From assembly GCF_016135805.1 (NCBI RefSeq), contig NZ_JADWOX010000014.1:83612-147611 (forward strand): a DNA stretch of 64,000 nt, read 5' to 3'. Position 1 is the stretch's first letter. Each line of letters starts with the position of its first letter. Position numbers and translations under genes: made by a program. The notes beneath the pieces are model-generated. The model ran no database searches. It was not told where the DNA came from and worked only from the letters and a program-made list of their open reading frames with translations. Below, one piece after another: positions 26,816 through 35,602 of the stretch. The DNA comes from Caulobacter hibisci (GTDB lineage Bacteria; Pseudomonadota; Alphaproteobacteria; Caulobacterales; Caulobacteraceae).

Positions 26816-27454
26816 TCAGGCGGCGCCTTCCAGCCAGGCCAGGGCCTCGGAGCGCGCCCAGGCGATGCGCGGCGCCAGATCAGCGACGGCGTCATCGTCG
26901 AGCCCGACCAGCAGCCGCCGGGCCTCGTCCAGGGTCGCCAGGTCCTGCGTGGCCTCGCCCAGATAGGCGTGCGGCAGTTCGTGCTGGTGGAAGGCGATGT
27001 CGGCCAGGACGGCGACCACCAGGTCCAACCGGGCCGGCGCGAACAGCGGGTCGCGGTCGAGGGCCTCGCGCAGGAAGGGCTGCGGCGGGGCGTGCCAGGT
27101 TGCGCCGCCGCTCGACAGCCGGGCCAGCCAGACCAGCGGCCAGGGCTCGTCCGGGGCGGCGGCGGCCCATTCATCGAGGGTCGGGCGCACCAGCAGGCGA
27201 AACAGCGGAACCGGCAACACGGCCTCGGGCTGGCCACGATAGGCCATGCGCTTCTCGCCGATCCAGACGCTGAGGACGACACGCTCGGCCAACGGCCAGG
27301 TCACGGCGCCGGCCATGAAGCCGTCGAGGGCGTCCAGCGCCTCGCGTCGCAGGCCGTGGTGACGAAAGCGGAAGTAGTCGGACAGGCCGAGCCAGCCCGG
27401 ACGCTCCGACGCGTCCTCGGCCAGCTCGCGCAGGTAACCGAGATCGAAACCCAA
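26816..27454 (-). CDS. Uncharacterised protein downstream of hemA
   Basis: A 212-aa protein that I do not recognise. It is predicted mainly helical, rich in Trp, Leu and Ala, with no signal peptide or membrane helix. Blocks such as RRALDALDGFMAG-like, WPLVWLARLSSGG, RDPLFAPARLDLVVAVLADIAFHQHELPH and LDEARRLLVGLDDDAVADL suggest a helical-repeat scaffold. It starts 9 bp after the hemA stop, so it is likely co-transcribed, but a heme-related role is only suggested by position. Confidence 0.75.
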   Translation of the reverse strand: MGFDLGYLRELAEDASERPGWLGLSDYFRFRHHGLRREALDALDGFMAGAVTWPLAERVVLSVWIGEKRMAYRGQPEAVLPVPLFRLLVRPTLDEWAAAAPDEPWPLVWLARLSSGGATWHAPPQPFLREALDRDPLFAPARLDLVVAVLADIAFHQHELPHAYLGEATQDLATLDEARRLLVGLDDDAVADLAPRIAWARSEALAWLEGAA

Positions 27455-27463
27455 GGCGGGGTG

Positions 27464-28690
27464 TTAGGCCGCGTGGCCGCCCATGCGGGCGACGTTGCAG
27501 TGCGCCCACAGCTTTTCCATCGCCCCGACCAGCTTGCGCATCATGTCGTCGGTGTGGAACGGCGTGGGGGTAAAGCGCAGGCGCTCGGTGCCGCGCGGCA
27601 CGGTCGGATAGTTGATCGGCTGCACATAGACGCCGTGGTCGGCCAGCAGCATGTCGCTGATCAGCTTGGTGTGGACCGGATCGCCGACCAGCACCGGCAC
27701 GATGTGGCTGTCGTTTTCCATCACCGGCAGGCCGGCGTCCTGGAACATCTTCTTCAGGGTGGCGGCGCGCTCCTGGTGGGCGTCGCGCACTTCGGGATGC
27801 TGCTTGAGCCACTTGACGCTGGCCAGGGCGCCGGCGGTCAGGGCGGGCGGCAGCGAGGTGGTGAAGATGAAGCCCGAGGCCATCAGGCGCACGGCGTCGA
27901 TCACCTCGGCGTCGCCGGTGATGTAGCCGCCCATCACGCCGAAGGCCTTGCCCAGCGTGCCTTCGATGATGTCGATCTGGTCCATGACGCCGTCGCGCTC
28001 GGCGACGCCGCCGCCGCGCGGGCCGTACATGCCGACCGCGTGGACCTCGTCCAGATAGGTCATGGCGCCGTATTTCTTGGCGAGGGCGGCCGTGGCGCCG
28101 ACGTCGGCGATGTCGCCGTCCATCGAATAGACGCTCTCGAAGGCCACCAGCTTGGGCGCGTCGGCCGGGGCGGCCGCCAGCAGCGCTTCGAGATGGGCTA
28201 GGTCGTTGTGGCGGAAGATGTGGCGCGGGCCGCCGCCGTTGCGGATGCCGGCGATCATCGAGGCGTGGTTCTGGGCGTCGGAGAAGATGATCAGGCCCGG
28301 CAGGATCTTCTGCAGGACGCTGAGCGTGGCTTCATTGGAGACGTAGCCCGAGGTGAACAGCAGGGCCCCTTCCTTGCCGTGCAGGTCGGCCAGTTCGGCC
28401 TCGAGCTCGACATGGTGGTGGTTGGTGCCGGAAATGTTGCGGGTGCCGCCCGAGCCCGAGCCGTGCTCGTCGATCGCCTGGTGCATGGCGTCCAGCACGA
28501 TCGGGTTCTGGCCCTGGCCGAGATAGTCGTTCGAGCACCAGACCACGACTTCGCTCTCGCCGCCGTCGGCGCGGGTCCAGGTCGCGCGCGGGAAGGCGCC
28601 GCGGTGGCGTTTGAGATCAGCGAAAACCCGGTAGCGGCCTTCGTTGCGGATCTGGGCGACGGCGTCGGAGAACGCGGCTTTATAGTCCAT
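27464..28690 (-). CDS. hemA: 5-aminolevulinate synthase
   Basis: A 408-aa PLP enzyme that makes 5-aminolevulinate from glycine and succinyl-CoA, the C4 route of tetrapyrrole synthesis typical of alphaproteobacteria. [40 protein letters not shown] and the PLP-Lys segment [15 protein letters not shown] are diagnostic. The [13 protein letters not shown] end matches the family. The 166-bp upstream region (28691-28856) is comparatively AT-rich near 28780-28810 and probably carries its promoter. Confidence 0.97.
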   Translation of the reverse strand: MDYKAAFSDAVAQIRNEGRYRVFADLKRHRGAFPRATWTRADGGESEVVVWCSNDYLGQGQNPIVLDAMHQAIDEHGSGSGGTRNISGTNHHHVELEAELADLHGKEGALLFTSGYVSNEATLSVLQKILPGLIIFSDAQNHASMIAGIRNGGGPRHIFRHNDLAHLEALLAAAPADAPKLVAFESVYSMDGDIADVGATAALAKKYGAMTYLDEVHAVGMYGPRGGGVAERDGVMDQIDIIEGTLGKAFGVMGGYITGDAEVIDAVRLMASGFIFTTSLPPALTAGALASVKWLKQHPEVRDAHQERAATLKKMFQDAGLPVMENDSHIVPVLVGDPVHTKLISDMLLADHGVYVQPINYPTVPRGTERLRFTPTPFHTDDMMRKLVGAMEKLWAHCNVARMGGHAA

Positions 28691-28856
28691 GCTGGTCTCT
28701 CCCGTCGAACCGAGGCGCGACGGTCCTTTTCTTCTGGCACGGCTTTTCGCACCCCGTAGGCGCAGTGTCCACCTAAGGGACTTTACCTACAAATTGGAAT
28801 TAGACGTGGTGTCGCATCGATTGGTTCCATAACCGCCCGACACAACCTTGCCTTGT

Positions 28857-29753
28857 TCAATCCAGCTTCGCAAGACGTCCGCGCAACAGTTGCAGGATCG
28901 CCGAAAAGTCCTTGCCGCCGAAGCCGTTGGCGTCGAACAGCGCGTACATCGCCTCGGCCTGGGCCCCCATCGGCGTGCTGGCCCCCGCGCGGGCCGCGGC
29001 TTCCTGGGCCAGCTTGAGGTCCTTGAGCATCATCGCCGTGGCGAATCCGCCCTCGTAGGCGCGATCGGCCGGGGTGGCGGGGCCGACGCCGGGCACCGGG
29101 CAATAGGTCGAGACCGACCAGCACTGGCCCGACGACTGGTTGGCGATCTCGAAGAAGCGGTCGGCGGCCAGGCCCAGCTTCTCGGCCAGGGCGAAGGCCT
29201 CGCAGGTGCCCAGCATCGAGACGCCCAGCAGCATGTTGTTGCAGATCTTGGCCGCCTGCCCCGCCCCGTGGCCGCCGGCGTGGATCACCGCCCGGGCCAT
29301 CGGCTTCAGCGCCGCCTCGACGGCCGGAAAGTCGGCGTCGTCGCAGCCGACCATGAAGGCCAGGCTCCCGGCCTCGGCGGCCATGATCCCGCCGGACACC
29401 GGCGCATCGGCGAAGCGGAAACCCGCCGCTCTCGCCTGCTGCGCCACAGCGCGGGCGCTGTCGACGTCGATGGTGGAACAGTCGATCAGCAGGGCCGATT
29501 TGGGCGCTTGGGCCAGCACCTGCTCGCCATAGACCGCGCGCACGTGCGGCCCGGCCGGCAGCATGGTGACGACGATCTCGGCGTCGGCGACCGCTTCAGC
29601 CACCGACTCGGCGGCGACGCAGCCCGCCGCCACGGCGCGCTCCAGCGCGACGGCCGACAGGTCGAAGGCCGACACGGCGTGGCCGGCCGTGGCCTGGTTG
29701 GCGGCCATGCCGCCGCCCATGTTGCCCAGGCCGATGAAGGCGATGCGGGTCAT
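28857..29753 (-). CDS. mmsB: 3-hydroxyisobutyrate dehydrogenase
   Basis: A 298-aa NAD-dependent enzyme of valine breakdown that oxidises 3-hydroxyisobutyrate to methylmalonate semialdehyde. The Rossmann start is RIAFIGLGNMGGGMAANQA; substrate loop FADAPVSGGIMAAEAGSL; the catalytic Lys lies in GAGQAAKICNNMLLGV. The two other valine-pathway genes lie upstream on the same strand (31575-32663 and 33721-34860). Confidence 0.93.
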   Translation of the reverse strand: MTRIAFIGLGNMGGGMAANQATAGHAVSAFDLSAVALERAVAAGCVAAESVAEAVADAEIVVTMLPAGPHVRAVYGEQVLAQAPKSALLIDCSTIDVDSARAVAQQARAAGFRFADAPVSGGIMAAEAGSLAFMVGCDDADFPAVEAALKPMARAVIHAGGHGAGQAAKICNNMLLGVSMLGTCEAFALAEKLGLAADRFFEIANQSSGQCWSVSTYCPVPGVGPATPADRAYEGGFATAMMLKDLKLAQEAAARAGASTPMGAQAEAMYALFDANGFGGKDFSAILQLLRGRLAKLD

Positions 29754-29846
29754 TGAGGTTTCCTCCTACGCAGGGCCGTTCGGCCTCTCGTTTGTCTTGT
29801 CGCATTTTCTGACGATGAACCGGCGTCCACGTCGTCGGAAAATGCC

Positions 29847-30680
29847 CTAGTTGGCCTTGGACAGCTCCAGGTGCAGGTGGTCGTCGTGACGGGCGGCCCG
29901 GCATCCCTGGAAGCGGATCATATCGACGTCCGGCGCCCATCGCGCCTTCAGATGGGGTTCCAGCAGGATCTTCTTCACGCCGAACGCCCGTCCCTCCGTG
30001 GTCAACCAGCGCAGCATCTCGGCCGTGCGGACGGGGTCGGCCCGTCGCGTCGCCAGCGGCTGCAGGACGTCGAAGTCCCAGCGCAGATTGGCCCGACGAT
30101 AGCCGGCGCAAGGCCGAGCCTCGCCGCTCTTAGGACCTTCATAGGCCCAGTAGCCGATCGGGCTGGCCGTCCCGTCGCTCACGGGGGCGCCGGAGCGCTC
30201 ACGATAGAGGTAGGCGAGATCGACCTTGAGGCCGTCGCGATGCGACAGGTGCGGCGGCAGCGGGAAGCCGTCGAAGAAGGGAAAGCCGGCGTCGAGATAG
30301 CGGGTGACGGTTGCCGGATAGGCCTCGGCCATATGGCCCGCCAGGGCGGCGAGCGCGGTGCGGGCTTCGGGCCGCGCATAGTTGCGGTTGAGCATGCAGA
30401 GCAGCGGATTGACGGCGCCGTAAGTCTCGCCCTTCCCGACCAGACAGGGCAGGCGGTCGCGCCCGCCGAGCTTGGCCAGCGGTGGAACCACGACGGCCGT
30501 GGCCAGCCCATAGACGGCCAGGAAAGTCAGAAGCGAGAGGCCGACGGGCCAGCGGCGCAGCCTGGCAACCCAAGCCGTGAGCAGCAGGATCAGGCCGCCC
30601 ACCTGGGTCAGGACCGTCAGGACCACCGCGCTTCCCAGCAGCGCGACGACCTTCGCGCCGCGCCGCCAGGAAACCGCCAT
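29847..30680 (-). CDS. Membrane-anchored LAS-type (MepA-like) peptidase
   Basis: A 277-aa protein. The start is ATG at 30680, which shares its A with the TGA stop of the upstream gene (TGATG); a TTG one codon earlier is possible. Two N-terminal hydrophobic helices (VVALLGSAVVLTVLTQVGGL and WPVGLSLLTFLAVYGLATAV) precede a soluble domain. The domain has HLSHRDGLKVDLAYL (H-x6-D) and HDDHLHLEL (HxH), the zinc-site pattern of the LAS/hedgehog group that includes the murein endopeptidase MepA. Cell-wall hydrolysis is inferred; orientation in the membrane is not known. Confidence 0.75.
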   Translation of the reverse strand: MAVSWRRGAKVVALLGSAVVLTVLTQVGGLILLLTAWVARLRRWPVGLSLLTFLAVYGLATAVVVPPLAKLGGRDRLPCLVGKGETYGAVNPLLCMLNRNYARPEARTALAALAGHMAEAYPATVTRYLDAGFPFFDGFPLPPHLSHRDGLKVDLAYLYRERSGAPVSDGTASPIGYWAYEGPKSGEARPCAGYRRANLRWDFDVLQPLATRRADPVRTAEMLRWLTTEGRAFGVKKILLEPHLKARWAPDVDMIRFQGCRAARHDDHLHLELSKAN

Positions 30681-31486
30681 CAACGCGCGCCGGCCGGCTT
30701 GCGGAACTTGTAGATGAACTGGTCGGTCTTGCCGCGGATCGACGGATCGAAGACCGAGACGTTGCGCTTGTCGGCGCTGTCGCGCAGCACGCGGCTCTCG
30801 CCTTCGAAGACGAAGCCGGCGGCGGTGACCTCGGCCTTGACGGTCTCGGGGTCGATGCGGTGCAGGCCGGCGGCGTCGCGCAGGCCCGAGCCCGGCTGGG
30901 CCGAGTGATCGAGCACCAGATAGACGCCGCCCGGCTTCAGCGACTGGAAGATCTTGCGGTTGACCACCGACAGGTCGGCCGGCCCCATCAGCGGGGTGTG
31001 CATGTCGTGGTAGTTCTGGGCGGTGAACACCAGGTCCAGCTTCTCCGGCGCATTGAAGCTAGGCAGGGTGTTGAGGATCACCGAGACGTTCTTGTAGGCC
31101 GGATCGGCGGCGATGGCGTTCACGGCCGGCTCGCGCTTGGCCAGCTTGGTCAGCTCGTCGGGCACATAGGCATAGACGTGGCCGCGCGGACCGACGGCCC
31201 GCGACAGCAGGCGGGTGAAGTAGCCGCCGCCGGGGATCAGGTCGGCGACCTTCGCGCCGGTGCGCACGCCGGCGAAGGCCAGCACCTGGGCCGGCAGGCG
31301 GTCGGCGTCGCGCTTGACGTCGACCTCAGGACGCAGCGGGTTCTCGACCGCAGCGATGATGTTGGCCGGAATGGCGACCGGGGCGTCGGCCGGAGGCGGC
31401 GGCGGCGGCTCGACCGGTCCCATCGGGGTCGTGGCGCAGGCGGTCAGGGCGAGCGCGGCGACGAGGCTGAGAAGCGGCTTACGCAT
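30680..31486 (-). CDS. Lipoprotein with SAM-methyltransferase fold
   Basis: A 268-aa protein. The N-terminus is a lipoprotein signal with lipobox LTAC (LSLVAALALTACATT), followed by a Pro-rich linker (PVEPPPPPPADAP). The body is a class I methyltransferase fold: glycine loop GAKVADLIPGGGYFTRLLSRAVG, LDLVFTAQNYHDMH and LKPGGVYLVLDHSA. A SAM enzyme in the periplasm is unexpected, as SAM is cytoplasmic, so it may bind another ligand. It is followed immediately by the LAS-type peptidase gene. Confidence 0.82.
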   Translation of the reverse strand: MRKPLLSLVAALALTACATTPMGPVEPPPPPPADAPVAIPANIIAAVENPLRPEVDVKRDADRLPAQVLAFAGVRTGAKVADLIPGGGYFTRLLSRAVGPRGHVYAYVPDELTKLAKREPAVNAIAADPAYKNVSVILNTLPSFNAPEKLDLVFTAQNYHDMHTPLMGPADLSVVNRKIFQSLKPGGVYLVLDHSAQPGSGLRDAAGLHRIDPETVKAEVTAAGFVFEGESRVLRDSADKRNVSVFDPSIRGKTDQFIYKFRKPAGAR

Positions 31487-31574
31487 GGTCTTCCTTCCGG
31501 CGGGGTCTTCTTAGTTGCGGGCAAGCTAGCGAGGCGAACCGTCACCGGCAATGCCGTTAGGGGAGCGGCGGCCT

Positions 31575-32663
31575 TCAGGCTTCCGACAGAGGCGTCCACT
31601 CCTCGTCCGCCGGCAAGGGCGCGAAGATCGCCGCGATGTCGGCGTCGGACACCTCTTCCACCGTCGGCGGGGTCCAGCGCGGGGCGTTGTCCTTGTCGAC
31701 GATCACCGCCCGCACGCCCTCGATGAAGTCAGGGCGCTGCACGACGCGCGAGCCGATGCGGTACTCCATCGCCATGTGCTCGGCGAAGTCGGTCATGGCC
31801 TCGCCGCGCTTCAGCTGCTCGAAGGCGACCTTCAGGGTCTGGGGCGACTTGGTCTTCAGGACCGCCAGCTGGGCCTTGCCCCAGTCGCTGGAGTCGACGG
31901 TCAGGAACTCGAAGATCTCTTCCACGCTCTCGCCGACGAACAGGCGGTTGAGGTCCTGCTCGAAGCCGACCAGCGGCGCCTTGCCGGCGTCGGCGCGATA
32001 GATCCTCAGGGTCTCGTCGATGCGGCGATGGTCGGCCAGGATCGCCTTCTTCAGCCCCTCGATCGCGCCGAACTCGACGAAGTGGGTGGCGATCCCCAGA
32101 CGCAGGCAGTCCGCGCCCTTGATCCGCGCCCCGGTCAGGGCCAGCCATAGCCCCGCCTTGCCCGGCAGGCGCGGCAGGTACCAGCCGCCGCCGACGTCGG
32201 GGAACAGGCCGATGCCGGTCTCGGGCATGGCGAAGGTCGTGCGCTCGGTGGCGATCCGGTAGTGGGCCGGCATCGAGATGCCGACGCCGCCGCCCATGAC
32301 CACGCCGTCCATGATCGCCACCACGGGGCGGTCGTAGTGGAACAGCAGGTGGTTCAGCCGGTATTCGGTGTGGAAGAACTTCCGCGCCTCGACGCCGTCG
32401 CCGGCCCCGCTCTCGGCCAGCATGCGGATGTCGCCGCCGGCGCAGAAGCCGCGCTCGCCGGCGTGATCGATCATGATCATGTCGATCTCGGGATCGGCCT
32501 GCCAATCCAGCAGCGCCCGGATCATCGTCTCGCACATCGACAGCGTCAGGGCGTGCAGCGCCTGGGGCCGGTTCAGCGTGATCCGGCCGACGTTCTTCTT
32601 GGCGCGGATCAGGACTTCAGGGGCCTGCTTGGGGGTAGCCGGCTTGGGGGCAGCGTCGGTCAT
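31575..32663 (-). CDS. 3-hydroxyisobutyryl-CoA hydrolase
   Basis: A 362-aa crotonase-fold enzyme of valine catabolism. The oxyanion-hole regions are GERGFCAGGDIRMLAESG and MDGVVMGGGVGISM; ATERTTFAMPETGIGLFPDVGGGWYLPRLPG, given here in part, is typical of the HIBCH branch, as is the C-terminal extension DFIEGVRAVIVDKDNAPRW. It removes CoA from 3-hydroxyisobutyryl-CoA before MmsB acts. It lies 7 bp after the histidine phosphatase gene. Confidence 0.92.
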   Translation of the reverse strand: MTDAAPKPATPKQAPEVLIRAKKNVGRITLNRPQALHALTLSMCETMIRALLDWQADPEIDMIMIDHAGERGFCAGGDIRMLAESGAGDGVEARKFFHTEYRLNHLLFHYDRPVVAIMDGVVMGGGVGISMPAHYRIATERTTFAMPETGIGLFPDVGGGWYLPRLPGKAGLWLALTGARIKGADCLRLGIATHFVEFGAIEGLKKAILADHRRIDETLRIYRADAGKAPLVGFEQDLNRLFVGESVEEIFEFLTVDSSDWGKAQLAVLKTKSPQTLKVAFEQLKRGEAMTDFAEHMAMEYRIGSRVVQRPDFIEGVRAVIVDKDNAPRWTPPTVEEVSDADIAAIFAPLPADEEWTPLSEA

Positions 32664-32670
32664 CGGGATC

Positions 32671-33276
32671 TCAGGCGAGTTCGGGGTCGGCGACGGGGGC
32701 GCAGTCGAAGCGATCGACCTGGCCGCCCATCAGGCGATAGACGGCGTCCTGCGGGACGTCCTGGGCCAGCGTGTCGGCGCGCGACAGCCCGGCATAGGCG
32801 CCGCGCAGCAGCCGGCCGGCGACGCCGTGGCTGACGACGATCAGGCGGCGCTGGCCTTCCAGAGGCTGGTCGGCCAGCCAGCCCGCGACGCGGGCGGTGA
32901 CGTCCTCGAAGGTTTCGCCGCCCGGTGCGCGGAACGCCCATTCGTAGCTGGCGAACAGCTCGGGATTGTCGCGACGGATGTCCTCGCGCAGGCGGCCCGA
33001 CCATTCGCCGACGCTGATCTCCAGCAGGCGATCGTCGAAGCTCAGAGGCAGGCCGGTGCGCTCGGCGATGGCCTCGGCGGTGTGGCGCGCGCGGCGCAGC
33101 GGGCTGGCGACGATGCGCCATCCGTCCGACGGATCGCGCGCGACCAGATCGGCCAGCAGGTCGCCCATGGCCCGCGCCTGGGCCCGTCCAAAGGCGGTCA
33201 GGTCGGACTCCGTCTGGCCCTGGAAGCGGCCCTCACGGTTGAACGCGGTCTGGCCGTGGCGGCAGAGATAGATCAC
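32671..33276 (-). CDS. Histidine phosphatase family protein
   Basis: A 201-aa enzyme of the phosphoglycerate-mutase-like superfamily. The phospho-His motif is YLCRHGQTAFNREGRFQG; the second catalytic His lies in LIVVSHGVAGRLLRG; the Arg in SPLRRARHTAEAI is also conserved. The start is GTG at 33276, overlapping the upstream stop by 4 bp (GTGA). Its substrate is unknown. Confidence 0.9.
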   Translation of the reverse strand: MIYLCRHGQTAFNREGRFQGQTESDLTAFGRAQARAMGDLLADLVARDPSDGWRIVASPLRRARHTAEAIAERTGLPLSFDDRLLEISVGEWSGRLREDIRRDNPELFASYEWAFRAPGGETFEDVTARVAGWLADQPLEGQRRLIVVSHGVAGRLLRGAYAGLSRADTLAQDVPQDAVYRLMGGQVDRFDCAPVADPELA

Positions 33277-33671
33277 TTGGCTTCGAACCTGATTTTGCGT
33301 GCGGCCATCTCTTCGGCCAGGTAGTCCATGTAGGGCAACCCGAGATCGTCGTCCTGTTCGAACCAGTAGGCGGGGATGTCGCCCTCCAGGAGCGCATCCG
33401 CGACCCGGTTCATCGCCAGAACCAGAGCCTGGACGGAATCAACGCCGCCGGTCCGGTAGCTTCGGACCTGACCATCCGCCATCGTCATGGTCGTGCGGCA
33501 GAGCCAGCTTCGTCCCCAGGGCTGGGGCGTGAACCATCGGCAGAGCAGCGGCTGGGGACCACCATCGACGAGGATCTGGTAGGTGCGTTCGCAGGCGACG
33601 CCGGCCTCCAGCGGCGGCCCGTCCTCCTCGTCGATCTTCAGGAGATCGACGGGCGTCTGATCGTTGGACAT
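33273..33671 (-). CDS. Uncharacterised small acidic protein
   Basis: A 132-aa acidic cytoplasmic protein that I cannot assign. It is beta-rich at the start (ERTYQILVDGGPQPLLCRWFTP), with WLCRTTMTMADGQVRSYRTGGVDSVQALVLAMNRV, then an acidic YWFEQDDDLGLPYMDYLAEEM tail. The pattern of a short beta sheet followed by one long helix (VDSVQALVLAMNRVADAL) is common in small immunity-like or DUF6968-like proteins; this is only a resemblance. It is coupled to the histidine phosphatase gene. Confidence 0.72.
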   Translation of the reverse strand: MSNDQTPVDLLKIDEEDGPPLEAGVACERTYQILVDGGPQPLLCRWFTPQPWGRSWLCRTTMTMADGQVRSYRTGGVDSVQALVLAMNRVADALLEGDIPAYWFEQDDDLGLPYMDYLAEEMAARKIRFEAK

Positions 33672-33720
33672 CGCGCTTCAGCTCTTCCCGGTCGGTTGAT
33701 CGCCGGAGCCTACCGCATCG

Positions 33721-34860
33721 TCACTCCCGGAACATCTCGCGGGCGATGATCACCCGCATGATCTCGTTGGTGCCTTCAAGGATCTGGTGGACGCGCAGGT
33801 CGCGGACGATGCGCTCCAGCGGGTAGTCCTGGAGGTAGCCGTAGCCGCCGTGCAGTTGCAGGGCGTCGTTGGCGACCTGGAAGCCGACGTCGGTGGCGAA
33901 GCGCTTGGCCATGGCGCACAGCTTGGTGGCCTGCGGGTCCTTGCTGTCCAGAGCGTGGGCGGCGCGGCGGACCATCAGACGGGCGGCCTCCAGTTCGGTG
34001 GCCATGTCGGCCAGCTTGAACTGCAGGGCCTGGAAGTCCTTCAACGGCCGGCCGAACTGCTTGCGGGTCTCCAGATAGGCCTTGGCCGTGTCGAGGGCGA
34101 ACTGGGCGCCGCCCAGCGAGCAGGAGGCGATGTTCAGGCGACCGCCGTCCAGGCCCATCATGGCGAAGCGGAAGCCCTCGCCCTCCCCGCCGATGCGGTT
34201 GGCGACCGGCACGCGGCAGTCGTCGAAATTGACCTGGGCGGTGGGCTGGGCGTTCCAGCCCATCTTGCGCTCGTTGGCCCCGAACGACAGGCCGGGCGCG
34301 CCCTTGTCGATCACGAAGGCCGAGACGCCCTTGGGGCCCTCGCCCCCGGTGCGGGCCATGACGACATAGACGTCCGACACCCCGCCGCCGGAGATGAAGG
34401 CCTTGCCGCCGTTCAGCACGTAGTGGTCGCCGTCCAGCCGCGCCGTGGTGCGCATGCCGGCCGCGTCGGAGCCCGAGCCCGGTTCGGTCAGGCAGTAGCT
34501 GGCGATCAGCTCCATGGTCGTCAGGCGCGGCAGGTAGCGCTGGCGCAGATCCGCCGAGCCAAAGCGGTCTATCATCCACGAGGCCATGTTGTGGATGGTG
34601 AGGTAGGCGGCGGTCGGCACGTCGCCGTAGCTGAGGGCCTCGAAGATGATCGAGGCGTCGAGGCGCGAAAGGCCGCTGCCGCCGACGTCGTCCTGCACGT
34701 AGATGCCCGCAAAGCCCAGGCCCGCCGCCTCGCGCAGCACGTCGACCGGGAAGTGCTTGTGCTCGTCCCACTGGGCCGAATGTGGGGCAAGGCGTTCCGC
34801 CGCGAAGCCCGAGGCCATGTCCTGAATGGCGCGTTGATCGTCGTTCAGCGCGAAATCCAT
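33721..34860 (-). CDS. Isobutyryl-CoA dehydrogenase (acyl-CoA dehydrogenase family)
   Basis: A 379-aa FAD enzyme. It probably converts isobutyryl-CoA to methacrylyl-CoA in valine catabolism, judged from the neighbouring hydrolase and mmsB genes. FAD-binding segments are [16 protein letters not shown] and [18 protein letters not shown]; the catalytic Glu is in [14 protein letters not shown] near the end; [19 protein letters not shown] is also conserved. It heads the leftward cluster. The 238-bp gap upstream (34861-35098) holds no gene that I can see. Confidence 0.9.
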   Translation of the reverse strand: MDFALNDDQRAIQDMASGFAAERLAPHSAQWDEHKHFPVDVLREAAGLGFAGIYVQDDVGGSGLSRLDASIIFEALSYGDVPTAAYLTIHNMASWMIDRFGSADLRQRYLPRLTTMELIASYCLTEPGSGSDAAGMRTTARLDGDHYVLNGGKAFISGGGVSDVYVVMARTGGEGPKGVSAFVIDKGAPGLSFGANERKMGWNAQPTAQVNFDDCRVPVANRIGGEGEGFRFAMMGLDGGRLNIASCSLGGAQFALDTAKAYLETRKQFGRPLKDFQALQFKLADMATELEAARLMVRRAAHALDSKDPQATKLCAMAKRFATDVGFQVANDALQLHGGYGYLQDYPLERIVRDLRVHQILEGTNEIMRVIIAREMFRE

Positions 34861-35098
34861 GCGCCACTTCCTCCCATGCGGGGCATTTACGCCCTCGCTT
34901 CTCGTTGATTGGAGGAGGTGCGCCGCCCGCGCCGCCCTGTCAACAATCGCGGCTGCCCAGGAAGTGTGTCAATCATATCTCAGTTGGCGAATTTGCATGC
35001 GGCGCCGCAGCGAAATCGGGTGCGAAAGGTCGCACCCTCCTTGATCCGAAACCTTCTCGGTATCAGATCACGCCCATCGGAGGCGTCGTCTCGGTTCC

Positions 35099-35539
35099 AT
35101 GCAAAAGTTCATTACCGCTTTGGCCGCGGTCGCGGCCCTGTTCACCTTTGTGTCCGCGCCTGCTCACGCCGAGAATCTCGGCGTGTGGCGCAACCCCAAG
35201 GACAACATCCGCCTGCACATCACCGACTGCGGCAAGAGCATGTGCGGTTGGGTCGTCTATGCCAGCCGCAAGGCCGAGGCCGACGCCAAGAAGAGCGGCT
35301 ACGACACCCTGGTGGGCCAGCAGGTGCTGCGCGACTTCGCGCCCACCGGCGATGGAAACATGCGGGGTCGCGTTTTCGTTCCCACGCTGAAGGTGACCTT
35401 GAACGGCACGGCCGAATTCGTCGACGCCCGCACCATGCGCGCCAAGGGCTGCGTCCTGGGCGGCCTGTTCTGCAAGTCGCAGGTCTGGACCCGCGTCGAC
35501 GGCGTGCAACAGGCCCGAGCCGACAAGGCCGCCGACTAA
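35099..35539 (+). CDS. DUF2147 secreted protein
   Basis: A 146-aa protein with a clear signal peptide (FITALAAVAALFTFVSAPAHA). The mature part matches DUF2147: NLGVWRNPKDNIRLHITDCG at the start, CGWVVYASR, a GRVFVPTLKVTLNGTAEF strand set and the C-terminal GCVLGGLFCKSQVWTRV. Four Cys are placed to form disulfides. The function of the family is unknown. A 12-bp perfect palindrome (GCCCTTAAGGGC, 35547-35558) follows the stop. Confidence 0.88.
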   Translation: MQKFITALAAVAALFTFVSAPAHAENLGVWRNPKDNIRLHITDCGKSMCGWVVYASRKAEADAKKSGYDTLVGQQVLRDFAPTGDGNMRGRVFVPTLKVTLNGTAEFVDARTMRAKGCVLGGLFCKSQVWTRVDGVQQARADKAAD

Positions 35540-35602
35540 CTGGAAAGCCCTTAAGGGCCTTCCCGTCTTGCCTCGAAGGGCGGCGCGCGCGAAACCGTTC
35601 GC

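Noticed and set aside
35547..35558. Perfect 12-bp palindrome GCCCTTAAGGGC after the DUF2147 gene as a terminator
   Set aside because: It has no loop and no U-tract; could be a protein site but nothing else supports it.
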